Assembly: GCA_002506105.1 (NCBI GenBank)
Contig: DAWU01000017.1
Span: 814-53,556 of the forward strand
Source: Methanolinea sp. UBA275
GTDB lineage: Archaea > Halobacteriota > Methanomicrobia > Methanomicrobiales > Methanospirillaceae
DNA: 52,743 nt
Direction: 5' to 3'
A program made the position numbers and the translations under genes. Below are positions 42,029 through 49,976 of the stretch, one piece after another; position 1 is the first letter of the stretch, and every line of letters starts with the position of its first letter. The notes under the pieces were generated by a model. The model was not told the origin of the DNA, searched no databases, and saw only the letters and a list, made by a program, of their open reading frames with translations.

Positions 42029-43159
42029 ATGAAATCTTCTTTGCCGATATTCCTGGTAATTGCCGGGATTGTCACTGCAGGACTTCTTTGTGCAGGGTGT
42101 TCCACGCAGTCTTTGGCAGGAGCGGTCCCTGTCGCAAAGGAGACCCATACTGTCGTTGATATGATGAACCGCACGGTAACCCTCAGCGAGGATCCGGGGA
42201 GGATCATCGGGCTAGGTGCCGGGGCGCTCCGCATGATCGTGTATCTCCAGGCTGCGGACAGAGTTGTGGGTGTCGATCTCCGGGAACAGGATGCCGCGAA
42301 CGGATCCGTAGTCGGAATGCCATCTGGCATTGACAGGCCTTACAATATTGCCCACCCGGAACTCGCCGGCCGCCCCTTTGTTGGGGCGATCGCTGGTGAT
42401 CCTGAACTTATTGCGGTCCAGAATCCTGACGTCGTGTTCGTGACCTTTGTGACAGGGAAGGATGCCGATGCACTCCAGGAGAAGAGCGGAGTCCCGGTGG
42501 TCTCGCTCGTATCAGGGGATCTCGGGAAGAACCGCCAGGCATTCTATGGATCGCTTCGCACCATGGCAAAGACGCTTAACCGGGAGCAGCGTGCAGATGA
42601 AGTGATCGCGTACATCAATGCGACCCTTGCCGATCTCCATGCAAGGACAAAGGACATTCCGGCCGGGGAGAAGCCGTCGGTGTATGTCGGAGGCATCGCA
42701 TTCAACGGGGCCCATGGGTTTCTTTCCACCGAGCCTTCCTACACCCCTCTCGCCATGGTGAACGGGGATAATGTTGCGGCCGGTGCAGGTTCCGGTGGCC
42801 AGATCATGATCGACAAGGAGAAGCTGCTCTCCTGGAACCCTGATGTGATCTTCGTCGACGAGGCCAGTTTGTTCCTTGTACGCGAGGACCTGAAAGACCC
42901 AGTCTACCAGTCGCTCGATGCCATAAGGGAAGGGAGGGTGTTCGGCGTGATGCCCTACAACTGGTATGCGAATAACTATGACACGGTGCTTGCCGATGCC
43001 TATTACGTCGGAAAGATTCTCTATCCCGAGCAGTTTGCAGATATCGACCCGGCACAGAAGGCAGACGAGATCTACACAATGCTCGATGGTAAACCGGTGT
43101 ACGCCGACATGAAAGAGATCTTTGGGGGTTTTGCCCCGGTTGATGAGATCACCGTATGA
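42029..43159 (+). CDS. ABC importer substrate-binding lipoprotein (FecB type), operon 2
   Basis: The product is 376 residues with a lipoprotein signal (LPIFLVIAGIVTAGLLCAGC). The mature protein is of the TroA/BtuF fold: VVDMMNRTVTLSEDPGRII, PELIAVQNPDVVFVT, the interlobe helix LRTMAKTLNREQRADEVIAYI, and the second lobe PSVYVGGIAFN, KLLSWNPDVIFVD and AIREGRVFGVMPYNW. It resembles binding proteins for ferric or other metal complexes. No SD precedes the ATG; a TATA box about 28 bases upstream suggests a leaderless transcript. A methyltransferase gene lies between it and the permease. Confidence 0.95.
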   Translation: MKSSLPIFLVIAGIVTAGLLCAGCSTQSLAGAVPVAKETHTVVDMMNRTVTLSEDPGRIIGLGAGALRMIVYLQAADRVVGVDLREQDAANGSVVGMPSGIDRPYNIAHPELAGRPFVGAIAGDPELIAVQNPDVVFVTFVTGKDADALQEKSGVPVVSLVSGDLGKNRQAFYGSLRTMAKTLNREQRADEVIAYINATLADLHARTKDIPAGEKPSVYVGGIAFNGAHGFLSTEPSYTPLAMVNGDNVAAGAGSGGQIMIDKEKLLSWNPDVIFVDEASLFLVREDLKDPVYQSLDAIREGRVFGVMPYNWYANNYDTVLADAYYVGKILYPEQFADIDPAQKADEIYTMLDGKPVYADMKEIFGGFAPVDEITV

Positions 43160-43168
43160 GAGGGATCC

Positions 43169-44221
43169 ATGAGCCTTGAACCCTCCGGCGTCTCGTCACT
43201 CGACAATACCCCTGCATCAGGGAAAGAGAATCCGCTCGCGTTCCTCGACCAGGCACTCGGCGGGCTTCGATGTTTCCAGGCATTTCTCGCTGCGTACGAT
43301 ATGGGGCTCTTCGATGCCTGCAAAGAACCGGCCCTTCTTGAGACCGTTGCTGCGGCTACAGGATGCACTCCGGGGATTGCAGGACCGCTCTGTGAAGGGC
43401 TCGTGCGTTCAGGACTTCTGTCGAAGGATAAGGAAGGAAGATTTACAGTCACAGAATATACCAGGGATTTCTTCCTCCGCGATTCTCTCTTCAGCCAGAA
43501 GGCTGCCATTGCCCAGATGCGGGAGTTCGCATCCCTGTTTTTAAGACTCCCTGTTCTCCTCACCGAAGGCCCGGTCGTATATCCCCGTGGGAAGCAGTTC
43601 CGGGAATCGATCATCCCGGCCATGGCGGAACAGTGCCGGTGCGGACTCGTCCAGCGTGTTGCGGGAATTGTAAGCCGCATCCCCGAATTTCCAGCCGCAA
43701 GGAAGATACTCGACCTTGGCGGGGGACATGGCCTGTATTCTCTTGCTTTGATCAGGAAGAACCCTGATCTTCATGCGGTGATCTTCGATCTCCCTGATGT
43801 GACCGATGCAACCCGCGAGTTCATCAGGCAGTATGGAACTCCCGGGAGAGTATCCACCCATGCAGGAGACTTTTTCCGCGATCCGCTTGGCTCTGGATAT
43901 GATATTGTCTTCTCGTCATCGAACCCCTCAGGGAAGATGCCGGCGCTTATCCCGAAGATCAGGGAAGCCCTGAAACCCGGAGGCCTTTATCTCAACAAGC
44001 AGGTGATCGACAACGCCGAACAGGATCCCTTCTCCGACCTTGAATGGAACCTCTGGGTATTCGAAGGGATGCAGAAGCAGGACCGCAGGTTCCGTTTCGA
44101 AGGGAGTGTCCCCCTCGAGGAATATAACCAGAGGCTGCGGGAATCGGGATTTATTGTCCGGGATACTGTCCCGGTCGACGCCCGCTCTGTGATGACCATC
44201 GCCCAGAAAGAGCGACCGTGA
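43169..44221 (+). CDS. O-methyltransferase-like enzyme with dimerisation domain, inside importer operon 2
   Basis: The product is 350 residues; GAGAGG lies 5 bases before the ATG. Residues about 25-110 are a winged-helix dimerisation domain (FLAAYDMGLFDACKEPALLE; CEGLVRSGLLSKDKEGRFTV) and about 170-345 the SAM fold (ILDLGGGHGLYSLAL, VIFDLPDV, GRVSTHAGDFFRDPLG, IREALKPGGLYL). This layout matches plant-type O-methyltransferases and their relatives acting on small aromatic or tetrapyrrole-like molecules. It is placed between the binding protein (9 bases) and the permease (13 bases), so it is truly part of the transport operon. The substrate is unknown; the imported ligand is a candidate (inference). 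Confidence 0.93.
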   Translation: MSLEPSGVSSLDNTPASGKENPLAFLDQALGGLRCFQAFLAAYDMGLFDACKEPALLETVAAATGCTPGIAGPLCEGLVRSGLLSKDKEGRFTVTEYTRDFFLRDSLFSQKAAIAQMREFASLFLRLPVLLTEGPVVYPRGKQFRESIIPAMAEQCRCGLVQRVAGIVSRIPEFPAARKILDLGGGHGLYSLALIRKNPDLHAVIFDLPDVTDATREFIRQYGTPGRVSTHAGDFFRDPLGSGYDIVFSSSNPSGKMPALIPKIREALKPGGLYLNKQVIDNAEQDPFSDLEWNLWVFEGMQKQDRRFRFEGSVPLEEYNQRLRESGFIVRDTVPVDARSVMTIAQKERP

Positions 44222-44234
44222 TGAGAGACGTCCC

Positions 44235-45308
44235 ATGCACCTGGAAGTGAATACCTCCCCAGAACCAGACGGATACCTGCACTATATACGACAAAAGGGC
44301 CTCTTCATTGCGGCCGCCGGACTCTGTCTCATCCTGCTGGTCCTGGTAGCGATTGCGGTCGGGAGCTCGTTCATCCCGATTCCCGAGATCGCAGCGGTAT
44401 TCCTTTCACCATCAGGGGGCGGGGTATCGAATATCGTCATGAATGTCCGGCTTCCGAGGGTGCTCTCAGCGGTGATCGCGGGTGCCGGGCTTGCGGCAGC
44501 AGGCGTTGTCATGCAGTCGGTGCTCAGGAACCCGTTGAGTTCTCCCTACACGCTCGGCGTGTCGCACGCGGCAGCATTCGGGGCAGCGTTTGCAATCACG
44601 GTACTGGGTGCCGGCTCGCTCTCCCACTTAATCTCGGATTCTGTGGTCGTCAGGAATCCCTATATCGTCACCATATGTGCATTCGCCGGTGCAATGTGTG
44701 CAACTACCGCGCTCCTCGTCGTGGCGAAATACCGGAGTTCGCAGCCTGAGGTGATGATCCTTGTCGGGGTAGCCCTTGCAGCGCTTTTCACCGCGGGGAC
44801 CACGTTCCTCCAGTACTTCTCATCAGCAGACCAGATCGCCGCGATCGTGTTCTGGACCTTCGGAGATGTTGGCCGTGCCACCTGGAGCGATCTCATTCTT
44901 ATCATTGCAATTGTCCTCCCCTCTCTCGGATACTTCCTCTTCAGACGATGGGACTACAATGCAATCGATGCCGGGGACGAGACCGCACACAGCCTCGGCG
45001 TAAATGTTGAGCGTATTCGTTCTTTCGCGATGCTCCTCTCGTCACTCATCACCGCTGTGGTGGTCTCATTTCTTGGCATCATCGGGTTCATAGGGCTCGT
45101 CAGCCCGCACATGATGAGGAGGGTGATCGGAAGCGATCAGCGGTACCTTCTGCCCGCGTCCTGCATCGCGGGAGCAATCCTTCTCCTTGGGGCGGACATG
45201 GTCGCAAGGCTCATCATCGCTCCTGCGGTCCTCCCTGTGGGCGTCCTGACCGCATTCCTGGGTGCACCTCTCTTCATCTATCTCCTGATCGGGAGGAACG
45301 TCCCATGA
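44235..45308 (+). CDS. FecCD-family ABC permease, operon 2
   Basis: The product is 357 residues with about ten membrane helices. Landmarks are VRLPRVLSAVIAGAGLAAAG, LRNPLSSPYTLGVSHAAAFG, HSLGVNVERIRSF (ATPase-contact loop) and GIIGFIGLVSPHMMRR. It overlaps the ATPase start by four bases (ATGA), a sign of coupled translation. It is about as distant from the operon 1 permease as family members usually are, so the two operons are not a recent duplication. Confidence 0.95.
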   Translation: MHLEVNTSPEPDGYLHYIRQKGLFIAAAGLCLILLVLVAIAVGSSFIPIPEIAAVFLSPSGGGVSNIVMNVRLPRVLSAVIAGAGLAAAGVVMQSVLRNPLSSPYTLGVSHAAAFGAAFAITVLGAGSLSHLISDSVVVRNPYIVTICAFAGAMCATTALLVVAKYRSSQPEVMILVGVALAALFTAGTTFLQYFSSADQIAAIVFWTFGDVGRATWSDLILIIAIVLPSLGYFLFRRWDYNAIDAGDETAHSLGVNVERIRSFAMLLSSLITAVVVSFLGIIGFIGLVSPHMMRRVIGSDQRYLLPASCIAGAILLLGADMVARLIIAPAVLPVGVLTAFLGAPLFIYLLIGRNVP

Positions 45309-46063
45309 TCCTCGATGTCGCAGGGCTTTCGTTCCGGTACAATGGCAGGTCTGTGCTCGAAGATGTCGAGTTCCGGGTGAACCGGCACGAGATCCTCGCG
45401 ATCCTTGGCCCGAATGGAGTCGGAAAGACCACACTTCTTCGGTGCATCAATACGCTGGTCCGGCCTCATTCAGGAACGATACTCCTTGATGACCGCGATC
45501 TTCTCGCAATGAGGCGGGACGAGGTTGCCCGCCTGCTCGCGTACGTCCCGCAGCGAAGCGAGACAGGACCTATCACGGCGTTCGATGCAATCCTCCTCGG
45601 GCGGCGCCCGCATATCGGATGGGACATCAGGAGGGAGGACATCCTGAAAGTCCATGCTATCATCGAGAAGCTCCACCTCGGCGACCTTGCCCTGCGACCA
45701 ATAAATTCGATGAGCGGCGGGGAGCTCCAGAAAGTGCTGATTGCACGGGCGCTTGTACAGGAGCCGGGGCTTCTCCTCCTCGACGAACCCACGAGCAGCC
45801 TTGACCTGAAGAACCAGGTAGACATCCTTGCATTCCTCCGCATGATCGTGAAGGGTCATTCCCTGACAGCGATCCTCACCATGCACGACATCAACCAGGC
45901 GATCAGGTTCGCGGATCGGTTCCTTTTCCTCAAGGACATGAGGGTCTTCGCTGCCGGGACGAGAGAGATCATCACACCGGAGCTGATCGGGGAGGTCTAC
46001 GGTCTCCCGGTCACTGTCGTGAAGGTAAACGGGATGCCGTATGTCATACCTGGGAGTGACTAG
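45305..46063 (+). CDS. FecE-type ABC ATPase, operon 2
   Basis: The product is 252 residues. Walker A is GPNGVGKTT, the Q-loop is YVPQRS, the signature MSGGELQ, Walker B LLLLDEPTSSLD and the switch His is in TMHDINQ. The C-terminus EVYGLPVTVVKVNGMPYV closely matches the remnant at 9930-10142. It powers importer 2. The gene converges on the DtxR-type regulator, 51 bases away, with a T-run (46107-46113) in the gap that may end transcription. Confidence 0.95.
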   Translation: MILDVAGLSFRYNGRSVLEDVEFRVNRHEILAILGPNGVGKTTLLRCINTLVRPHSGTILLDDRDLLAMRRDEVARLLAYVPQRSETGPITAFDAILLGRRPHIGWDIRREDILKVHAIIEKLHLGDLALRPINSMSGGELQKVLIARALVQEPGLLLLDEPTSSLDLKNQVDILAFLRMIVKGHSLTAILTMHDINQAIRFADRFLFLKDMRVFAAGTREIITPELIGEVYGLPVTVVKVNGMPYVIPGSD

Positions 46064-46114
46064 GCATTCGAACACGAAGAGCCGCATTTTCACGGATGAC
46101 CGGGGCTGTTTTTT

Positions 46115-46531
46115 TCAGGGCATCCCTGTCCTGAACCGGCGTATTGAGTCTGTCGTCCCCTCGTCCGCCCTGGCAAACTTCACGAACTCTTCCAGACGTG
46201 CAACTGTCTCTTTACTGACATGGTGTTCGATCTGGCAGGCATCGGCCTCTGCCAGTGTTCGATCGATTCCCAGGATCTCGAGCAGGTCCGCGATAACCTT
46301 GTGGGTGTGCATCAGTTCGCGGGCCATCGCTTTTCCCGAAGCCGTGAGTGTTGCGCCTGTATAGGACTCGTACCTGATGAGGCCCTCGCGTTCAAGTTTC
46401 CCCAGCATCTCGGTAATTGAGGGTGGTCTGACTCTCATCCTGGCCGCGATCATCCCTGTCTGGGCACGCCCGTGCTTCAGCTCGAGGACATGAATGGTCT
46501 CGATGTATTCTTCGATCGTCTTGTACCGCAT
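46115..46531 (-). CDS. DtxR/MntR-family metal-dependent regulator
   Basis: The product is 138 residues, a two-domain form without the SH3-like third domain. The winged helix is residues about 1-60 (YIETIHVLELKHGRAQTGMIA; RPPSITEMLGKLEREGLI), and the dimer/metal domain follows with THKVIADLLEILG and ADACQIEHHVSKE, which contains the Cys/Glu/His ligand set. Such proteins bind DNA when loaded with Fe2+ or Mn2+. The gene ends the feoA-feoB operon (12 bases after feoB), and the palindrome before feoA is a likely target, giving feedback control. Confidence 0.93.
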   Translation of the reverse strand: MRYKTIEEYIETIHVLELKHGRAQTGMIAARMRVRPPSITEMLGKLEREGLIRYESYTGATLTASGKAMARELMHTHKVIADLLEILGIDRTLAEADACQIEHHVSKETVARLEEFVKFARADEGTTDSIRRFRTGMP

Positions 46532-46543
46532 ATGCGTGATACC

Positions 46544-48259
46544 TCACAGCCCCAGCAGCAGCAACCGCATCGTGCCCCCAACGAGGAGAGCCATTGCCGC
46601 CATGAACGCGGTAGCCTTGATCATATCCCTGGCGCCCAGTTCGCGAAACATGATGCTGAATGTTCCCACGCAGGGGAAATAGATGGTAAGTAGCGTTGTT
46701 GCGATCACGAGCTGCATCGGGGACATTGCAAGAGGAAGGAGCATCCCAACTGCAAGGTCTTTCCGGAGGAACCCGACAAGGAGAGCGGTGGTGGCCTCCG
46801 CGGGAAGACCGAACCAGCCTTGGATAACCGGGGCAAAGACCCCTCCAAGCCATTCGACGAAACCAACGGTGTAGAGAACGTTAATAATGAGCACACCAAG
46901 GAAGAGGAAAGGGATTGCCTCCTGAAGAAACCACCGGATCCTCATAAGGGTCTTCTTGAGCACGGTCCCGGGATCGGGTCGCCTATATGGTGGAATCTCC
47001 AGGCAGATCTCGGGGCTGTCGCCCTTTATGAGACGGTTGAGTATGAGACCTGATAAGACGAAGACGAGAAAGAGCGTAGCAAAGACGAGCATCACGTATC
47101 CTGCACCGTATGGCCCTAGGATACCGAATACCATGGCATTCTTTGCCATGCAGGGGACTGATATTGCGAGCAGCGCCGCTGCGATGAACCGCTGCTTCTT
47201 CGTCTCGAGGTTCCTTGTCGCCAGGATCCCCGTGACGTTGCATCCAAGGCTCAGGAACACCGGGATGATCCCGAACCCGTGCATGCCGAACCTGTGGAAT
47301 ATCGTATCGGTGAGGGTTGCGAGGCGTGGCAGGTAGCCCGAATCCTCGAAGACTGCAAGGACGGTATAGAATGCCACGATGTAGGGCAGCACCATGGCAA
47401 AGGGCACATAGATACCTGTTGTGAAGAGCCCCATCGACTGCACGTAGTCGATCTGACCGTCGATGAGCGTCCCGATGAGCAGGTCATGTAAAAAGCCGGG
47501 CCCGAGCCATGCACTGAGACTCATGGCAACCGGCGTATATAAGGCAAAAAGCGGATCGAATACGTAGTCAATCAGGCTCTCCCCGATAATGCTGACACAC
47601 CAGAATGCTGCAAGCATCACTCCGATCGCGATGGGGAACCCGGTGAGGGGCCGGATTGATGCTTCAGACAGCCAGTCACGCAACGTGTGGTGGCGGTGGG
47701 TTATCTGCTGGACATTTTTTACTATCTCACCGATCCTGATCCAGCGCTCCTCTTCATTCATCGGTCTGATCGTCTCTGAAGGGTGGGCGTCCCCGATCCG
47801 TTGCATGAGTTCGTGGAATCCTTCACCACTCAGAGCGATTGTTGCAACGACGGGGATTCCAAGTTCGGCCTCCAGTCTCTCCCGGTTGATGGAGATCCCC
47901 ACGTGACCTGCCTCGTCCCACATATTCAGAGCAAGTATGACAGGTATTTTCCGCTCAAGGATCTGGAGCGTGAGGTACAGGTTCCTTTCGAGATTCGTGG
48001 CATCAGCAACATTGATGACGAGATCAGCTCCCTCCAGCAACTCAAGTGCTACTTCTTCTGCCCGGTTGGATGGCTCGAGCGAATAGGTTCCCGGGGCATC
48101 GATGATCTCGTGGCCATCCTTTCCCCGGCACAATCTCCCCTTCGAGAAGTCGACAGTTGTTCCCGGATAATTCGACGTGATGACATTTGCCCCGGTCAGG
48201 CGAGAGAAAAAGACGCTCTTCCCGACATTCGGGTTTCCCATCAGGACAACCTTCTTCAT
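46544..48259 (-). CDS. feoB: Ferrous iron transporter FeoB
   Basis: The product is 571 residues, short compared with enterobacterial FeoB but normal for archaea. The G domain shows GNPNVGKS (G1), GTTVDF (G2), DAPGTYSL (G3) and NMWDEA (G4 variant). Residues about 190-571 form the membrane part with FGMHGFGIIPVFLSLGCNVTGI and ALLVGFLRKDLAVGM, both conserved gate-region motifs with the typical Cys in GCNV. It imports Fe2+. Its start overlaps the feoA stop by four bases (ATGA). Confidence 0.96.
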   Translation of the reverse strand: MKKVVLMGNPNVGKSVFFSRLTGANVITSNYPGTTVDFSKGRLCRGKDGHEIIDAPGTYSLEPSNRAEEVALELLEGADLVINVADATNLERNLYLTLQILERKIPVILALNMWDEAGHVGISINRERLEAELGIPVVATIALSGEGFHELMQRIGDAHPSETIRPMNEEERWIRIGEIVKNVQQITHRHHTLRDWLSEASIRPLTGFPIAIGVMLAAFWCVSIIGESLIDYVFDPLFALYTPVAMSLSAWLGPGFLHDLLIGTLIDGQIDYVQSMGLFTTGIYVPFAMVLPYIVAFYTVLAVFEDSGYLPRLATLTDTIFHRFGMHGFGIIPVFLSLGCNVTGILATRNLETKKQRFIAAALLAISVPCMAKNAMVFGILGPYGAGYVMLVFATLFLVFVLSGLILNRLIKGDSPEICLEIPPYRRPDPGTVLKKTLMRIRWFLQEAIPFLFLGVLIINVLYTVGFVEWLGGVFAPVIQGWFGLPAEATTALLVGFLRKDLAVGMLLPLAMSPMQLVIATTLLTIYFPCVGTFSIMFRELGARDMIKATAFMAAMALLVGGTMRLLLLGL

Positions 48260-48489
48260 TCAGGGTCCCCGACGATGATGTGGCCTGCCATTCTCCTGCC
48301 GAGAGTGATCTCTCTTCCGTCAACCTCGATCACCACAGGTCCGTGGAAAGGGTGTTTTGCCACGAGACGTATGATCTTTTTCTCATGGATCCCCATTGCC
48401 CACATCTTTTTCCTGAAGTGAAATCCGCCTTCGAGCCGGCAGATAACCGCGGACTGTCCCGTTTCAAGGTGAGATACTGGTTGTATCAT
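48256..48489 (-). CDS. feoA: FeoA-domain protein
   Basis: The product is 77 residues from the ATG at 48489. The frame is open to 48651, but that extension crosses the promoter and palindrome, so the shorter start is chosen. The SH3-like FeoA fold reads LETGQSAVICRLEGGFHFR, MGIHEKKIIRLVAK and GPVVIEVDGREITLGRRMA. FeoA supports FeoB function at the membrane. It is the first gene of feoA-feoB-regulator; the ATG lies only 10 bases downstream of the palindrome, so transcripts are nearly leaderless. Confidence 0.92.
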   Translation of the reverse strand: MIQPVSHLETGQSAVICRLEGGFHFRKKMWAMGIHEKKIIRLVAKHPFHGPVVIEVDGREITLGRRMAGHIIVGDPE

Positions 48490-48499
48490 GAAGCCTCTT

Positions 48500-48513
48500 T
48501 TAGGTATACCTAA
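48500..48513 (-). promoter_or_regulatory. DtxR-type operator palindrome at the feoA promoter
   Basis: ttaggtatacctaa is a perfect 14-base palindrome of the TTAGG-n4-CCTAA kind recognised by DtxR/IdeR/MntR-like proteins. It lies 10 bases upstream of the feoA ATG and about 17-30 bases downstream of the TATA box at 48530-48537, so it should cover the transcription start and block polymerase when the metal-loaded regulator is bound. The likely regulator is the DtxR-family protein encoded in the same operon. Confidence 0.8.
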
Positions 48514-48529
48514 TATTCTTCGGTCAATG

Positions 48530-48537
48530 TATAAATA
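48530..48537 (-). promoter_or_regulatory. TATA box of the feoA-feoB-regulator operon
   Basis: On the minus strand the sequence reads TATTTATA, centred about 45 bases before the feoA ATG and about 26 bases before the middle of the palindrome, which places the start site inside the palindrome. The same bases read tataaata on the plus strand. Confidence 0.65.
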
Positions 48538-48735
48538 CTGAGATGATCGTGCCAGAAAGATCGAAAAAACCGCAAGCGCCAGACACCTGTTCGGTTTTCG
48601 CGCAGCAATCACCATGTGGTTCAAACAGGGGAGATTATTACCGATACGCACGAATCTCCCCGGGAGAATATTCTCCTTTTGGAGTTCATCCCTGGGAGAA
48701 AGAAATTGTCGTAGTCAACCAGGAGGTGGTTGCAC

Positions 48736-49122
48736 GTGAATCAGATCCCCTGCCCTTTCTGTTCTCCTGCCGAACGGGATATCCTACATCGCAATACTTG
48801 GTGGTATGCCCGGTGGGACGCATTCCCGGTCACGCGGGGGCATCTCCTGGTCATCCCGTTCCGGCACTTTTCCGGGTATTTTGACGCCACTATGGATGAA
48901 CTCGCTGCCCTGCCGGAGATGCTCATTGCCTGCAAAAAGATCATTGATGCGAAATATTCCCCGGCAGGATACAATATCGTCATCAACGTCGGGGAGGCAG
49001 CGGACCAGAAGGTGATGCACTGCCACGTGCACCTAATCCCCCGTTATGAGAAAATGTCAGACAACCCTCCCGGCGGTATAAGAGAGATCGTAATGGGAGG
49101 TCACGGGTTTTTGGAAAAATAG
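48736..49122 (+). CDS. HIT-family nucleotide hydrolase/transferase
   Basis: The product is 128 residues from a GTG at 48736 with an excellent AGGAGG 9 bases upstream (a TTG two codons earlier is too close to it). The N-terminus has CPFCSPAERDILH, a metal-binding pair seen in many HIT proteins, then FPVTRGHLLVIPFRHFSGYF and the catalytic HIT triad MHCHVHLIPRY. HIT proteins hydrolyse dinucleoside polyphosphates or aminoacyl/AMP conjugates. No partner gene is obvious. The 190-base stretch between the feoA TATA box and this gene shows no other feature. Confidence 0.93.
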   Translation: MNQIPCPFCSPAERDILHRNTWWYARWDAFPVTRGHLLVIPFRHFSGYFDATMDELAALPEMLIACKKIIDAKYSPAGYNIVINVGEAADQKVMHCHVHLIPRYEKMSDNPPGGIREIVMGGHGFLEK

Positions 49123-49251
49123 CGTGGTTTCAGATCACTGAGAGATTGAATGAGAGGATAAGGGTTGAATCATGATCGTTGATCTGGGGAAACTCTCAGG
49201 TTTTCAGAAATGGAGTTCCCAATATTGGGGACATGCGTGGCCGTGTCCGTG

Positions 49252-49545
49252 TCAGAACCGGTAATGCCCGCCCTCGATTCGAATAGTCTTCCCATGCGTC
49301 AGCGCATCAGCGATCTTGCGCCGGGCAGATATCACGAGCCTGTGGAATGTCGGCTGAGAGATATCCATCATCTGTGCACAGGTTACCTGGTCGTGACCTT
49401 CCAGGTCCTTGAGCCTCACCGCTTCGAATTCTTCCACGGTGAGGATCGTCGCTTCTGGTTGATCCGGTCCGGTTGTCCCGGGCCCAAACGACGTGAAGGC
49501 GGGTTGGACGCCAACCCTCCTGCAGCGTCTTCTTCTTCCCGGCAT
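49252..49545 (-). CDS. DUF134-family HTH protein
   Basis: The product is 97 residues. PGRRRRCRRV at the N-terminus, LTVEEFEAVRLKDLEG and the helix-turn-helix CAQMMDISQPTFHRLVISARRK are the DUF134 hallmarks, similar to region 4 of sigma factors. It probably binds DNA and may regulate the pair. Its ATG shares one base with the stop of the DUF5320-like gene upstream (TAATG), so translation is coupled. Genes of this family often accompany NifX-like and DUF5320 proteins in anaerobes; the purpose is not known. Confidence 0.92.
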   Translation of the reverse strand: MPGRRRRCRRVGVQPAFTSFGPGTTGPDQPEATILTVEEFEAVRLKDLEGHDQVTCAQMMDISQPTFHRLVISARRKIADALTHGKTIRIEGGHYRF

Positions 49546-49847
49546 TACTCAAGAGTAGTGAGCCGGCGTTCTATTTCAGCTTTTTCTGCGTCAATGCGCT
49601 TGAGTTCTGCTTCAAGGAGCTGTTTCTGTGCTTCTGTGCTCAACGGTTCGGGTTCAGGGTAGTTCCCGTAGTAGGCGGGAGGGTATCCCATCCTGTAACC
49701 CCGGCCGAAGCCGCGGCCTCGTCCAAAACCGCGGCCACATCCATACGCGAACGCTCTTCCAAACGCAAGGCCTCTTCCGCAGGGACCAAGTCCTCTTCCC
49801 GTTGCGGGACCATACCCGCCCGGGCCAGTTCCATCGTATCCAGGCAT
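49545..49847 (-). CDS. DUF5320-like Gly/Arg-rich small protein
   Basis: The product is 100 residues from the ATG at 49847 (GAGGCGA about 7 bases upstream); the longer frame to 49952 crosses the promoter. The first 60 residues are Gly/Arg/Phe-rich with PGYDGTGPGGYGPATGRGLG and repeats of GFGRGRGFGRG, and the last 40 form a coiled helix (TEAQKQLLEAELKRIDAEKA). This layout is that of DUF5320 proteins. The function is unknown. It is translated together with the DUF134 regulator. Confidence 0.88.
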   Translation of the reverse strand: MPGYDGTGPGGYGPATGRGLGPCGRGLAFGRAFAYGCGRGFGRGRGFGRGYRMGYPPAYYGNYPEPEPLSTEAQKQLLEAELKRIDAEKAEIERRLTTLE

Positions 49848-49865
49848 GTGTGTCGCCTCGATCAA

Positions 49866-49879
49866 TGAATATATATTCA
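49866..49879. promoter_or_regulatory. Palindromic TATA element between DUF5320-like and CGGC genes
   Basis: tgaatatatattca is a perfect 14-base palindrome with a TATA core, 19-32 bases upstream of the DUF5320-like start on the minus strand. As TATA box it would give a nearly leaderless minus-strand transcript. Its symmetry would also allow binding of a dimeric regulator such as the DUF134 protein (inference). Confidence 0.5.
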
Positions 49880-49976
49880 CAAAAGCATAAGCGTGATGGA
49901 AACGGCAACACAGTGTATTTCTCCAGTGAACCCGATGTAGTACAATCAGCAAACGATATCAAGGGAGATAGAAACT

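Noticed and set aside
43072..43680. 202-codon minus-strand frame in importer operon 2
   Set aside because: It is antisense to the lipoprotein and O-methyltransferase genes and is Ser/Arg-rich without domain.
48543..48884. 113-codon plus-strand frame before the HIT gene
   Set aside because: It overlaps the HIT gene in another frame; the strong AGGAGG and the HIT motif support the other frame.
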